A DNA stretch of 64,000 nucleotides from contig JAGATC010000020.1 in assembly GCA_017621455.1 (NCBI GenBank), forward strand, positions 1 to 64,000, written 5' to 3'. The notes beneath the pieces are model-generated. The model saw only the letters and a program-made list of their open reading frames with translations. It searched no databases and was not told where the DNA came from. Positions 37,355 to 45,584 of this stretch are shown here, piece by piece. Each line of letters begins with the position of its first letter. Position 1 is the stretch's first letter. The position numbers were made by a program, and so were the translations under genes. Origin of the DNA: Alistipes sp. (GTDB lineage: Bacteria; Bacteroidota; Bacteroidia; Bacteroidales; Rikenellaceae).

Positions 37355-37984
37355 TCAATCCTTTTTGGTGTATACCACACGCTTAGTGTCGAAGAACTCA
37401 TCGTCGAACATTGTGCGTATGTCGTAGAGGTCCCAGTGGCGGCGTGTTGCAGCCAGCTCCTCGGCAAGGTCTCCACCCTTGAGGTAGAGGATGCCGTTGG
37501 GCAGTGTGCCGCGCTGACCCTTACGCAGTAGTGGCCAAGCCCATGGCATAAATCGAGCCATCTCCGTCACGGCACGCGATACCACGTAGTCGAACTTCTC
37601 GCCCAGCTGCTCGGCGCGTGAGTTGATGGCGGTGAGGTTGTCAATGCCAGCCCCTGCCTTGATGCCCTCCACCACACGTATCTTCTTAGCTATGGAGTCG
37701 ACACCCACGAACTCGACCTCGTGGAACATGATAGCGAGTGGCACTGAGGGGAAGCCTCCGCCGCAGCCTATGTCTACCACACGCGCTCCCGCCTCGAAGC
37801 TACACACCTTGGCTATGGCCAACGAGTGTAGGATATGACGCGTGTAGAGGTGCTCCATATCCTTGCGCGACACCACGTTGATGCGTGCATTCCACTCCTC
37901 GTAGAGCGAGCCGAGAAGCTCGAATTGCTCCTTCTGTCTCGGAGTAATATCTGGAAAATATTTCGTTATGAGGTCGCTATTCAT
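37355..37984 (-). CDS. rsmG: 16S rRNA (guanine-527-N7)-methyltransferase
   Basis: RsmG methylates G527 of 16S rRNA using SAM; loss gives low-level streptomycin resistance in other bacteria. The 209 residues show the family N-terminus (FELLGSLYEEWNARINVVSR) and the SAM-binding loop VVDIGCGGGFPSVPLA near 69-84, then NSRAEQL and DYVVSRAV. Normal length. It lies between the ECF sigma gene (93 bases upstream) and the DUF4954 gene. Confidence 0.96.
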   Translation of the reverse strand: MNSDLITKYFPDITPRQKEQFELLGSLYEEWNARINVVSRKDMEHLYTRHILHSLAIAKVCSFEAGARVVDIGCGGGFPSVPLAIMFHEVEFVGVDSIAKKIRVVEGIKAGAGIDNLTAINSRAEQLGEKFDYVVSRAVTEMARFMPWAWPLLRKGQRGTLPNGILYLKGGDLAEELAATRRHWDLYDIRTMFDDEFFDTKRVVYTKKD

Positions 37985-38077
37985 ACCCCTAAATCTATAA
38001 TTGCTAACTACTAATTTCTACTCGTCTCGTAACTTCTTCTCGCCTCGTAATCTCTTCCCGCTTCAGTAATCTTGCCC

Positions 38078-38635
38078 TTACTCCTTTTCGATGATGAGTT
38101 TGCATACGGCGGCCTTGGCGCGACGTATCTGTGTCTTTATCGTGTTTATGGGTCGCCCCAGCTTCTCGGCAATCTCCTCGTAGGAGTACTCCTCCAAAAA
38201 ACGCATCTCGATAATCTCGCGGTATTCTGCCGAGAGCTCGTTTATGGCACTATAGAAGTGGTTGCGGCTCTGGTTTATTATCACCGACTCCTCGGGCGAT
38301 GGGGTTGTGGCCTGAGGTGCACGGAATCGCTCGTCGATAGAGAGGTCGTTGGAGCGGCGACGCAGGTGGTCAACTAACGTATTTCGCGCGATGGTGTATA
38401 TCCACTGCCCAAAGGTGTAGCTTCGTGAGTAGTCTCCTAAGTGGAGGTAGACCTTGATAAAGGTCTCCTGTAGTAGGTCGGCTGCCGTATCCTTGTCGCC
38501 TAAGCGCTGCTCAAATAGGCGTGTGAGTGCTTCGCGGTAGCGCGTGAAGAGGTACTCGAAGGCGTGTTGGTCGCCCTCCGAGGCTAACTCCACCAACTGT
38601 GTGTCGGAGGCTACGATATAGTCATCTATTTCCAT
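38078..38635 (-). CDS. ECF-type RNA polymerase sigma factor
   Basis: The 185-residue protein has sigma region 2 at about 22-95 (DQHAFEYLFTRYREALTRL, ADLLQETFIKVYLHL, FGQWIYTIARNTLVDHLRRR) and region 4 at about 130-180 (RFLEEYSYEEIAEKLGRP, then INTIKTQIRRAK as the recognition helix). No FecR-type anti-sigma gene is adjacent, unlike the usual Bacteroidetes iron/glycan ECF pairs. It overlaps the end of the membrane glycosyltransferase gene by 10 bases, so the two are co-expressed. The signal it answers is unknown. Confidence 0.94.
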   Translation of the reverse strand: MEIDDYIVASDTQLVELASEGDQHAFEYLFTRYREALTRLFEQRLGDKDTAADLLQETFIKVYLHLGDYSRSYTFGQWIYTIARNTLVDHLRRRSNDLSIDERFRAPQATTPSPEESVIINQSRNHFYSAINELSAEYREIIEMRFLEEYSYEEIAEKLGRPINTIKTQIRRAKAAVCKLIIEKE

Positions 38636-39786
38636 ATTCGCGGCGTGCTGTTGCTCTTTTTACTCCATAGCATCCACTCCAAAGCGGGACCCAAGAGGTC
38701 GTAAATCCAGTAGTTTAGGGCAATGTCTCGCTCTCCGAGCTTCTGTGCTGTGCGGCGCGACGACCACACAACAAAGAGATAACGCAGGATGATTAGTCCT
38801 ATTGCGCCGAGTTTAATCTCCAGAGGCATGACCACGATGGCGACTAAGGCGGCAAGGAAGAATAGTGCGCGGCTACCCAACTCGCGGTTTGTAAAACACT
38901 TTGCCGCAGTGGGGTAGAAGCGACGAGCATAGCCCAAGTAGCGCATCTGTTCTATCCACTCCGATACCATGTCGATACGCTCCTCTTTGACTATCGAGTT
39001 GCGCGTCATTACCACCGAGGTGCGGTTTGCATTGGCGATAGCCTGTAGGTATAGGTCGTTCTCGCCGATGTCTATGCTTAGGTGGTTGTAGCCGCGAGTC
39101 TTCTCGTAGAGGTCGCGGTCGAAGCCGTAGTTGCAGCGTGGTGCATAGTATGGCTTGCCCACCACGGCGCATGCCATGGCGTTGCGCTGGAGGTTAAATT
39201 CAATCATGCGCATGATGTAGCGCGATATTCCACTGCTCTCGAAGTTGGGCACGGCGGGGGCTATGACCACCGAGCCACGTTCGAAGCCCTTGGCCATGGT
39301 TGCCACCCACTCATTCGAGATTGGCATGGCACCCGGTATGGTGAAGAGCAGCGAGTTGTACTGTGCCGATTTGATACCCACGTTTAGTGCCTGCTTCGTT
39401 GTGATGTAGATGCGCTCGTTGCCTCCCATCTTCGTCAGACGCATGTAGGAGTGGTTGTCGCGAATACGCTGCAACTCCTCGTAGTAGTCCGTGTCGCCAC
39501 CGATGTAGACCACAACAACCTCGTAGTTGTCGTACTCCTGATGCAGCAATGCGGGCAACTCGTCAACCAAAAAACTCTCACTTTCGCCTCTTATGGGGAC
39601 GATTACCGAGATGGCAGGGTTGTCTCTACGCTTGGGTCTACTGCGCATAAGGCGGAAACTGACGATGCGATAGTAGGCGATAGCGTAGTAGTAGAACTGT
39701 ATGCAAAATAGCGTAACTAACAGAAGCATAAGGCTTAAGCCCTGCCACGAGTAGTGCTGGAGTATGTCGTTAAAAAACTGTGTCAC
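38626..39786 (-). CDS. Membrane-bound GT2 glycosyltransferase
   Basis: The chosen GTG start gives 386 residues. The usual ATG-type upstream start at 39825 lies within the promoter and is rejected. An N-terminal membrane helix (LSLMLLLVTLFCIQFYYYAI) is followed by a GT-A domain (AISVIVPIRGESESFLVDEL, VVVVYIGGDTDYYEE) and C-terminal helices (ALFFLAALVAIVVMP, LGAIGLIILRYLFVVW). The DxD-type motif is not obvious, which fits divergent GT2 members. The product is unknown. It heads the long minus-strand run and overlaps the sigma gene. Confidence 0.85.
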   Translation of the reverse strand: MTQFFNDILQHYSWQGLSLMLLLVTLFCIQFYYYAIAYYRIVSFRLMRSRPKRRDNPAISVIVPIRGESESFLVDELPALLHQEYDNYEVVVVYIGGDTDYYEELQRIRDNHSYMRLTKMGGNERIYITTKQALNVGIKSAQYNSLLFTIPGAMPISNEWVATMAKGFERGSVVIAPAVPNFESSGISRYIMRMIEFNLQRNAMACAVVGKPYYAPRCNYGFDRDLYEKTRGYNHLSIDIGENDLYLQAIANANRTSVVMTRNSIVKEERIDMVSEWIEQMRYLGYARRFYPTAAKCFTNRELGSRALFFLAALVAIVVMPLEIKLGAIGLIILRYLFVVWSSRRTAQKLGERDIALNYWIYDLLGPALEWMLWSKKSNSTPRIWK

Positions 39787-39807
39787 TTTTAATCTATTAT
39801 AAACGCA

Positions 39808-39838
39808 CAAAGGTAATAAAAACAATTAACATTCACAA
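39808..39838 (-). promoter_or_regulatory. Promoter of the GT2-sigma factor run
   Basis: Minus strand TTG (39838-39836), 20-base spacer, TACCTTTG (39815-39808). The expected start is near 39803, so translation must begin below that; the GTG at 39786 fits. Confidence 0.78.
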
Positions 39839-39869
39839 TTGGTGTTTCATAATTATTTTTGTATCTTTG
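39839..39869 (+). promoter_or_regulatory. Promoter of tgt
   Basis: TTG at 39839-39841, 20-base spacer, TATCTTTG at 39862-39869. The expected start is near 39875, 12 bases before the ATG at 39887. Its -33 box is directly adjacent to that of the divergent promoter, forming CAATTG. Confidence 0.8.
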
Positions 39870-39886
39870 CACGTTATATATATGTT

Positions 39887-41017
39887 ATGAAATTTACATT
39901 GCAACATACGGCGCCCCAGAGTAAGGCGCGTGCCGGTCTCATCGAGACCGACCATGGTCCCATAGAGACTCCAATATTTATGCCCGTAGGCACAGCTGCG
40001 GCGATGAAGGGTATCTTCCATCGTGATGTGGAAGAGGAGGCTAAGGCACAGATTATTCTTGCCAACACCTATCACCTCTACCTCCGCCCTGGTATGGAGA
40101 TTATCGAGCGTGCAGGCGGTGTGCATCAGTTCTCGACATGGAAGAAACCAATGCTTACGGATAGTGGTGGTTTTCAGGTCTTTTCATTGGCTGCATGCCG
40201 AAAGCTTAAGGAGGATGGCTGTCACTTCCAGTCGCATATCGATGGTTCGCGTCATGTCTTTACGCCCGAGAGCGTAATCGACACCGAGCGCACCATTGGT
40301 GCCGACATTATGATGGCCTTCGACGAGTGTCCTCCAGGCGATGCCCCCTACGACTATGCCAAGAAGTCGTTGGCGCTCACCGAGCGCTGGCTCGACCGCT
40401 GCTTCAACCGCTACCACCAGACGGCGCCGAAGTGGGGTCACTATCAGGCGCTCTTCCCTATTGTTCAGGGTGCAGGATATGCCGATTTGCGCGAACGTGC
40501 TGCGCGTAACGTGCTGCAATACAACGCCGATGGCTATGCCATAGGAGGTCTTGCCGTGGGCGAGCCTACGGATGTGATGTACTCTATGATTGAGGTGTGT
40601 AATGCGGTGCTGCCGACCGACAAGCCACGCTACTTGATGGGTGTGGGTACGCCCATCAACATCCTTGAGGCTATCGACCGTGGTGTTGACATGTTCGACT
40701 GTGTTATGCCCACGCGCAATGGCCGTAATGGTCAGCTCTTTACGTCGGAGGGCGTCATCAACATCCGCAATAAGAAGTGGGAGATGGACTTCTCGCCCAT
40801 CGATCCCAACGGAGTTGCATTTGTCGATAGGCAGTACTCTAAGGCATACCTTCACCACTTGGTTGTGTGCAAGGAGATGCTTGCGGCACAGATTGCCTCG
40901 TTGCACAACACCGCCTTCTACCTATGGTTGGTAGGTGAGGCGCGCAAGCATATCATCGCTGGCGACTTCAAGCCATGGAAGGAGATGATGGTCGAGAAAC
41001 TTGGCCGCAGGCTATAA
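39887..41017 (+). CDS. tgt: tRNA-guanine transglycosylase, zinc ligands absent
   Basis: Tgt exchanges the wobble guanine of tRNA-Tyr/His/Asp/Asn for a queuine precursor. The chosen start gives 376 residues (MKFTLQHTAPQSKARAG). The catalytic aspartates are in place: LTDSGGFQVFSLA near 91 and FDCVMPTRNGRNGQLFT near 265. GGLAVGEPTDVMY is normal. The three-cysteine zinc cluster of the E. coli enzyme is replaced by PNGVAFVDRQYSKAYLHHL; only the histidine in SLHNTAFY remains. I recall the same loss in Bacteroides Tgt. It starts the tgt-lptF/G-mqnE operon. Confidence 0.96.
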   Translation: MKFTLQHTAPQSKARAGLIETDHGPIETPIFMPVGTAAAMKGIFHRDVEEEAKAQIILANTYHLYLRPGMEIIERAGGVHQFSTWKKPMLTDSGGFQVFSLAACRKLKEDGCHFQSHIDGSRHVFTPESVIDTERTIGADIMMAFDECPPGDAPYDYAKKSLALTERWLDRCFNRYHQTAPKWGHYQALFPIVQGAGYADLRERAARNVLQYNADGYAIGGLAVGEPTDVMYSMIEVCNAVLPTDKPRYLMGVGTPINILEAIDRGVDMFDCVMPTRNGRNGQLFTSEGVINIRNKKWEMDFSPIDPNGVAFVDRQYSKAYLHHLVVCKEMLAAQIASLHNTAFYLWLVGEARKHIIAGDFKPWKEMMVEKLGRRL

Positions 41018-41037
41018 CATAACAGTAGGCTAAAAGC

Positions 41038-42153
41038 ATGAAGATTAGACTTATACCATCGATACCGGGCTTCCGTACCTTGGATAAATACATCCTGGGT
41101 AAGTTCCTGCGTACCTACATCTTCGGCATCTTGATGATGGTTATCATCCTCGTGGTGTTCGACTATGTGGAGAAGGTCGATGACTTCACCGAGCTAAAGG
41201 CTCCATGGAAGGCTATCATCTGGGACTACTATATGAACTTCATTCCTCAGTTCATCAGTCAGTTCAGTGCCCTATTTACGTTTATCTCGGTCATCTTCTT
41301 CACCTCGAAGATGGCCATGCAGACCGAGATTGTCGCTATACTCTCGGGTGGTGTCAGCTTCCGTAGGTTCATGTGGCCCTATATCATGGGTGCTACTATC
41401 ATCACGGCATTGAGCCTCGTACTAAGTCTGTGGGTTATCCCCGAGGGACAGAAGGATAGTGTGGAGTTCCAACGCCACTATATGAAGAAGCAACAGACGC
41501 TGGTATACCCCGAACATGTATATCGCCAGATAGAGCCAGGAACATTTGCCTACGTGCGAGGCTACTCTCCTGGTGTTGAGCGAGTTCCCTTCTTTGCTCT
41601 TGAGCGATTTGAGGGTGCTGAGCTCACCGAGACGCTTGATGCTGCCAATGCTTCGTTTGATGAGGAGACAAAGCGTTGGACAGCACCTCGCTACATGATC
41701 TACTCGCGTGGCGAGGATGGCTCGCTTAGTGGCAAGCAGTATCGTAACCTCGACACTCTTATCAACCTTGATGTCAGGGAGTTGGGCGATATATCAGGTG
41801 TGGTCAAGACCCTTACATACGAGGAGCTTAACGACTTCCTGGCGCAGCAGCGTAGCAAGGGCTCGGATGAGGTATTTCTTATCGAGGTGGAGCGTCATGC
41901 CCGCTTCTCATACCCGCTCTCTACGATTATCCTAACCATCATCGGTGTAGCCCTCTCGTCACGTAAGATACGTGGTGGTATGGGTATGCATATCGGTGTG
42001 GGTATGGCGTTATGTTTTAGCTACTTGATGCTTGGTCGTGTTTTTGAGCAGATTGCCATCAGTGGCTCTATTGAGCCGTGGGTAGGAGTATGGTTGCCGA
42101 ACATCGTCTTTGCCATCATCGCCATTATTGTCTATCAAAAAGCACCAAAATAA
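41038..42153 (+). CDS. LptF/LptG-family permease (YjgP/YjgQ)
   Basis: This 371-residue inner-membrane protein belongs to the permease pair that extracts lipopolysaccharide for export. It has an N-terminal pair of helices after LDKYILGKFLRTYIFGILMM, a periplasmic beta-jellyroll part (about 135-280), and C-terminal helices (YPLSTIILTIIGVALSSRKI, WLPNIVFAIIAIIVYQ). LptF and LptG cannot be told apart here; Bacteroidetes often have them at separate sites. The same window also encodes LptC. It lies 20 bases after tgt and three bases before the fused mqnE gene. Confidence 0.92.
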   Translation: MKIRLIPSIPGFRTLDKYILGKFLRTYIFGILMMVIILVVFDYVEKVDDFTELKAPWKAIIWDYYMNFIPQFISQFSALFTFISVIFFTSKMAMQTEIVAILSGGVSFRRFMWPYIMGATIITALSLVLSLWVIPEGQKDSVEFQRHYMKKQQTLVYPEHVYRQIEPGTFAYVRGYSPGVERVPFFALERFEGAELTETLDAANASFDEETKRWTAPRYMIYSRGEDGSLSGKQYRNLDTLINLDVRELGDISGVVKTLTYEELNDFLAQQRSKGSDEVFLIEVERHARFSYPLSTIILTIIGVALSSRKIRGGMGMHIGVGMALCFSYLMLGRVFEQIAISGSIEPWVGVWLPNIVFAIIAIIVYQKAPK

Positions 42154-42156
42154 GCT

Positions 42157-44403
42157 ATGCAGAAGATTAACGATATTGCAGCTTCGATACGTCGTGGTGA
42201 GCGCCTCACGGCAGCCGATGCCATCACGCTGTGGCGTGAGGCTCCGCTGTGGTTGTTGGGAGAGTTAGCCACGGAGCGCAAAATCGAGGCGAGTGGACGT
42301 AATGTCTACTACAATCGTAACGTACACCTCGAGCCATCGAATATATGCCTCTTTAATTGTGAGTTCTGCTCATTCCGTCGTAAGGAGGGTGATCCTGATG
42401 CGTGGGCTATGAGCATCGACGAGGTTGAGGCGCGTGCCAAGGAGTTGCGCTCCGCAGACATCACCGAGGTGCATATTGTTGGTGGTGTTCACCCTAAGCA
42501 CGACCTCGACACCTACGTAGAGATGGTCCGCAGGGTTAAGAGCCAGCTGCCCCACGTGGCGGTCAAGGCCTACACGGCGGTGGAGATATTCTATATGATT
42601 AAGCGTGAGGGTGTCTCTGTTGTCGAGGGCTTACGCCGATTGATGGATGCGGGTATGGAGTGTATTCCTGGTGGCGGTGCTGAGATTTTCGACGAGGCAC
42701 TCCGCAAGAAGATATGCCCCGACAAGTGCTCTTCGGAGGAGTGGCTTGCTGTGCACCGTGCTGCGCATAACATGGGATTATCCACGAACTGCACCATGCT
42801 CTATGGTCATATCGAGACCCTCGAGCAGCGTGTCGACCACTTGGAACGCCTGCGTAAGTTGCAGGACGAGGCGCCAGGCTTCGACGCCTTTATCCCGCTT
42901 AAGTATCATAGTCGCAACAATCGTCTCTCGGAGGCAGGAGAGTGTTCCGTAGAGGAGGACCTACGCACGATTGCTATTAGTCGCATATTCTTGGATAACA
43001 TCCCACATATCAAGGCTTATTGGGTGTCGTATGGCCGCAATACCACGGAGATGGCACTGTCGTTTGGTGCCGACGATATAGATGGCACGATTGGCGACAC
43101 CACCAAGATATACTCTATGGCGGGAGGCACGGAGCGCCCCTCGATGAGTGTCGAGGAGCTTGAGGCTATGGTGCGTGCTGTGGGCATGGAGCCTGTGGAG
43201 CGTGACTCGCACTATAACCTTGTTGCGCGCAAGAGCGATAAGGCGAGTGATGTCTGCGCTGTAGCCCCCAGTCCAGAGCCCGAAGTGATTGAAAATAAGG
43301 AGCCCGAAAGCGTAGAAGATAGTGTTACAACAACGAATGAACAAGATAAGGATATGAGCGTTAAGCAAGATGTGATTGAACCAAAGGTTAAGCAGCCTGC
43401 CAAGGGTGAGGAGCCTAAACCTAAGACTACGAAGAAGCCCGCGAAGCGTAGCGATGGCAATGGTGGTGAGAGCAAGTGGGCAAAGGCATGGGACGGCCTT
43501 AAGAGGACATATCAGCGTTTCCCTATATTGTCGCACATGCTGTTTATTCTGCTCTTCTGCCTATTTTTATTGCTGTGTCTATACTTAGGTTTGAAGTGGG
43601 GTACACGCCACAATAATACCATTGTTGTGCCCGACTTTGTGGGTATGTCTATCGAGGATGCTCGTGGTGTGGCTAAGGATAAGGAGCTGAACATCGTTGT
43701 TCGTGACTCTATCTTCGATGTCGACCTCCCTGGTGGCACTATCGTGGACCAGTTGCCTGGCACATCAGAGGTGCGAGACGTTACGGTAAAACCAGGACGT
43801 AAAATCTACGTCACCATAAATGCCTATAATCGTCGTAAGGTGCTCGTCCCCTACGTGGCTAAGCAGACACTACGTCAGGCACTCAACCAGATAGAGCGTT
43901 CGGGATTCACCATTGAGGAGCTTGTCTATCAGCCCAATATGACCTCTACCGACTATGTTGAGCGTCAGACGGTTGGCGGCCGTGAGATAGGCCCTTCAAC
44001 AAACCGTGAGATGCCCGTGGGTACGGGTATCACCCTCTATGTCAACTACCAGCGTGAGAATAGCAATACGGTAGCACCTCGTGTCGTGGGTATGTCGTTG
44101 GCCAAGGCCAAGTCGAGCCTTTGGGACCATGGCTTTAATGTTGGCGAGATTATCTACGACGAGAGTGTCAGCGACATTATCGAGTGTCGTACGGCACGTG
44201 TATATATGCAGTCGGCAAAGATTGGCTCGTCGTATCGTCGTGGTACTAAGGTAGATATTTACCTCTCTACGGACGATGCTCTTGTCGACTCGTTGCGACT
44301 CATTGCCGACAAGGAGGCCGACCGTGCCGAGGCAGCACGTCGTAAGGCTCAGCGCGAGGCTGAGGAGAAGATGAGGGCCGAGGAGGCTGAAGCTAACAAC
44401 TAA
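42157..44403 (+). CDS. mqnE: MqnE (aminofutalosine synthase) fused to a membrane PASTA protein
   Basis: Residues 1 to about 365 are MqnE, the radical SAM enzyme of the futalosine route to menaquinone, with cluster motif NICLFNCEFCSFRR near 68-81 and the family block PGGGAEIFDEALRKKICPDK. A P/E/K-rich linker follows, then one membrane helix at about 455-480 (LFILLFCLFLLLCLYLGLKW) and three PASTA domains (VPDFVGMSIEDARG, VPYVAKQTLRQALNQ, APRVVGMSLAKAKSS), with a charged tail. The PASTA part would face the periplasm. In other Bacteroidetes a separate PASTA gene precedes rluD, as this one does. An internal ATG at 43354 (residue 400) could also start a stand-alone PASTA protein. Confidence 0.93.
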   Translation: MQKINDIAASIRRGERLTAADAITLWREAPLWLLGELATERKIEASGRNVYYNRNVHLEPSNICLFNCEFCSFRRKEGDPDAWAMSIDEVEARAKELRSADITEVHIVGGVHPKHDLDTYVEMVRRVKSQLPHVAVKAYTAVEIFYMIKREGVSVVEGLRRLMDAGMECIPGGGAEIFDEALRKKICPDKCSSEEWLAVHRAAHNMGLSTNCTMLYGHIETLEQRVDHLERLRKLQDEAPGFDAFIPLKYHSRNNRLSEAGECSVEEDLRTIAISRIFLDNIPHIKAYWVSYGRNTTEMALSFGADDIDGTIGDTTKIYSMAGGTERPSMSVEELEAMVRAVGMEPVERDSHYNLVARKSDKASDVCAVAPSPEPEVIENKEPESVEDSVTTTNEQDKDMSVKQDVIEPKVKQPAKGEEPKPKTTKKPAKRSDGNGGESKWAKAWDGLKRTYQRFPILSHMLFILLFCLFLLLCLYLGLKWGTRHNNTIVVPDFVGMSIEDARGVAKDKELNIVVRDSIFDVDLPGGTIVDQLPGTSEVRDVTVKPGRKIYVTINAYNRRKVLVPYVAKQTLRQALNQIERSGFTIEELVYQPNMTSTDYVERQTVGGREIGPSTNREMPVGTGITLYVNYQRENSNTVAPRVVGMSLAKAKSSLWDHGFNVGEIIYDESVSDIIECRTARVYMQSAKIGSSYRRGTKVDIYLSTDDALVDSLRLIADKEADRAEAARRKAQREAEEKMRAEEAEANN

Positions 44404-44427
44404 TTAACCGAAGAGTAGTACATAGAA

Positions 44428-45513
44428 GTGGGTAAGGAAGAACTATATAAGGACGAGGAGCTCCTTGATGCTACCGTTGATGGCATCGATGAGGGTGATG
44501 AGATGTATGAGCACTTCTCGGTGACGGTGGATAAGGGACAGTCGCTAATGCGACTCGATAAGTTTCTCACCGCGCGTTTGGAGCACACCTCGCGTAACCG
44601 CATACAGGCGGCTGCCGATGGCAAGAACATCCTTGTCAATGGTAAACCTCAGAAGTCGAGCTATAAGGTAAAGCCGCTCGACCAGATATCTATCGTTATG
44701 CCCTATCCCCGCCGTAAGGAGGAGATCGTGCCAGAGAATATTCCGCTCGACATCGTCTACGAGGATGACGACGTTATTGTTGTTAATAAGCCTGCGGGTA
44801 TGGTCGTTCACCCAGGTGTCGGCAACCATAGTGGCACCCTGGTGCACGCTCTATCGTACCATCTTAGCGAGCTCGAGATGTTCTCCGAGGGTAACGCCCG
44901 CGCGGGATTGGTGCACCGTATAGATAAGGATACGTCGGGCTTGTTGGTTGTCGCCAAGAATGAGAGGGCTCACGCCTCGTTGGCTAAGCAGTTCTTCGAC
45001 CACACCATCTACCGTCGCTATGTGGCATTGGTGTGGGGTAATATCGCTGAGGATGAGGGTACTATTACGGGTAATATTGGCCGCAGCCCCAAGGATAGGT
45101 TGCAGATGTATGTCTTTGCCGACGGCTCGGATGGTAAGCACGCCGTCACGCACTTCAAGGTGCTGCGCCGCTATGGATATGTCACGCTTGTAGAGTGCCG
45201 TCTGGAGACGGGACGTACGCACCAGATTCGTGTTCACATGTCGTGGCAGGGTCACCCTCTATTCAACGACGAGCGCTATGGTGGCGACCGTATTCTTAAG
45301 GGTACTACCTTCCAGAAGTATAAGCAGTTTATCGAAAACTGTTTCAAGCTAATTCCTCGTCAGTCGCTGCATGCTCGTGCTCTGGGCTTCGACCACCCGA
45401 CTACGGGCAAGTATGTGCAGTTTGAGTCGGAGCTACCCGACGACTTCAAGGCGGTACTCGAGAAGTGGGAGACCTACACCGACTCCGTAGGCCTCGATTT
45501 GGATGAGATATAA
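44428..45513 (+). CDS. rluD: 23S rRNA pseudouridine synthase, RluD family
   Basis: RluD-type enzymes make pseudouridines in helix 69 of 23S rRNA. The 361-residue protein begins with a GTG and has an S4 RNA-binding domain (SLMRLDKFLTARLEHTSRNR, about 39-58) and the catalytic motif HRIDKDTSGLLVV near 163 with the essential aspartate. GRTHQIRVHM marks the C-terminal core. An acidic N-terminal lead of about 35 residues precedes the S4 domain. It follows the mqnE-PASTA gene after 24 bases. Confidence 0.94.
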   Translation: MGKEELYKDEELLDATVDGIDEGDEMYEHFSVTVDKGQSLMRLDKFLTARLEHTSRNRIQAAADGKNILVNGKPQKSSYKVKPLDQISIVMPYPRRKEEIVPENIPLDIVYEDDDVIVVNKPAGMVVHPGVGNHSGTLVHALSYHLSELEMFSEGNARAGLVHRIDKDTSGLLVVAKNERAHASLAKQFFDHTIYRRYVALVWGNIAEDEGTITGNIGRSPKDRLQMYVFADGSDGKHAVTHFKVLRRYGYVTLVECRLETGRTHQIRVHMSWQGHPLFNDERYGGDRILKGTTFQKYKQFIENCFKLIPRQSLHARALGFDHPTTGKYVQFESELPDDFKAVLEKWETYTDSVGLDLDEI

Positions 45514-45584
45514 TAGGATTTCACTCTATTTTATGTCATTTCACTTCCTAACGATCAGATTAGCAAACACCTAACTGTAGCTAT

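Noticed and set aside
39839..39886. Upstream start for tgt
   Set aside because: These bases are the promoter; the family N-terminus starts at 39887.
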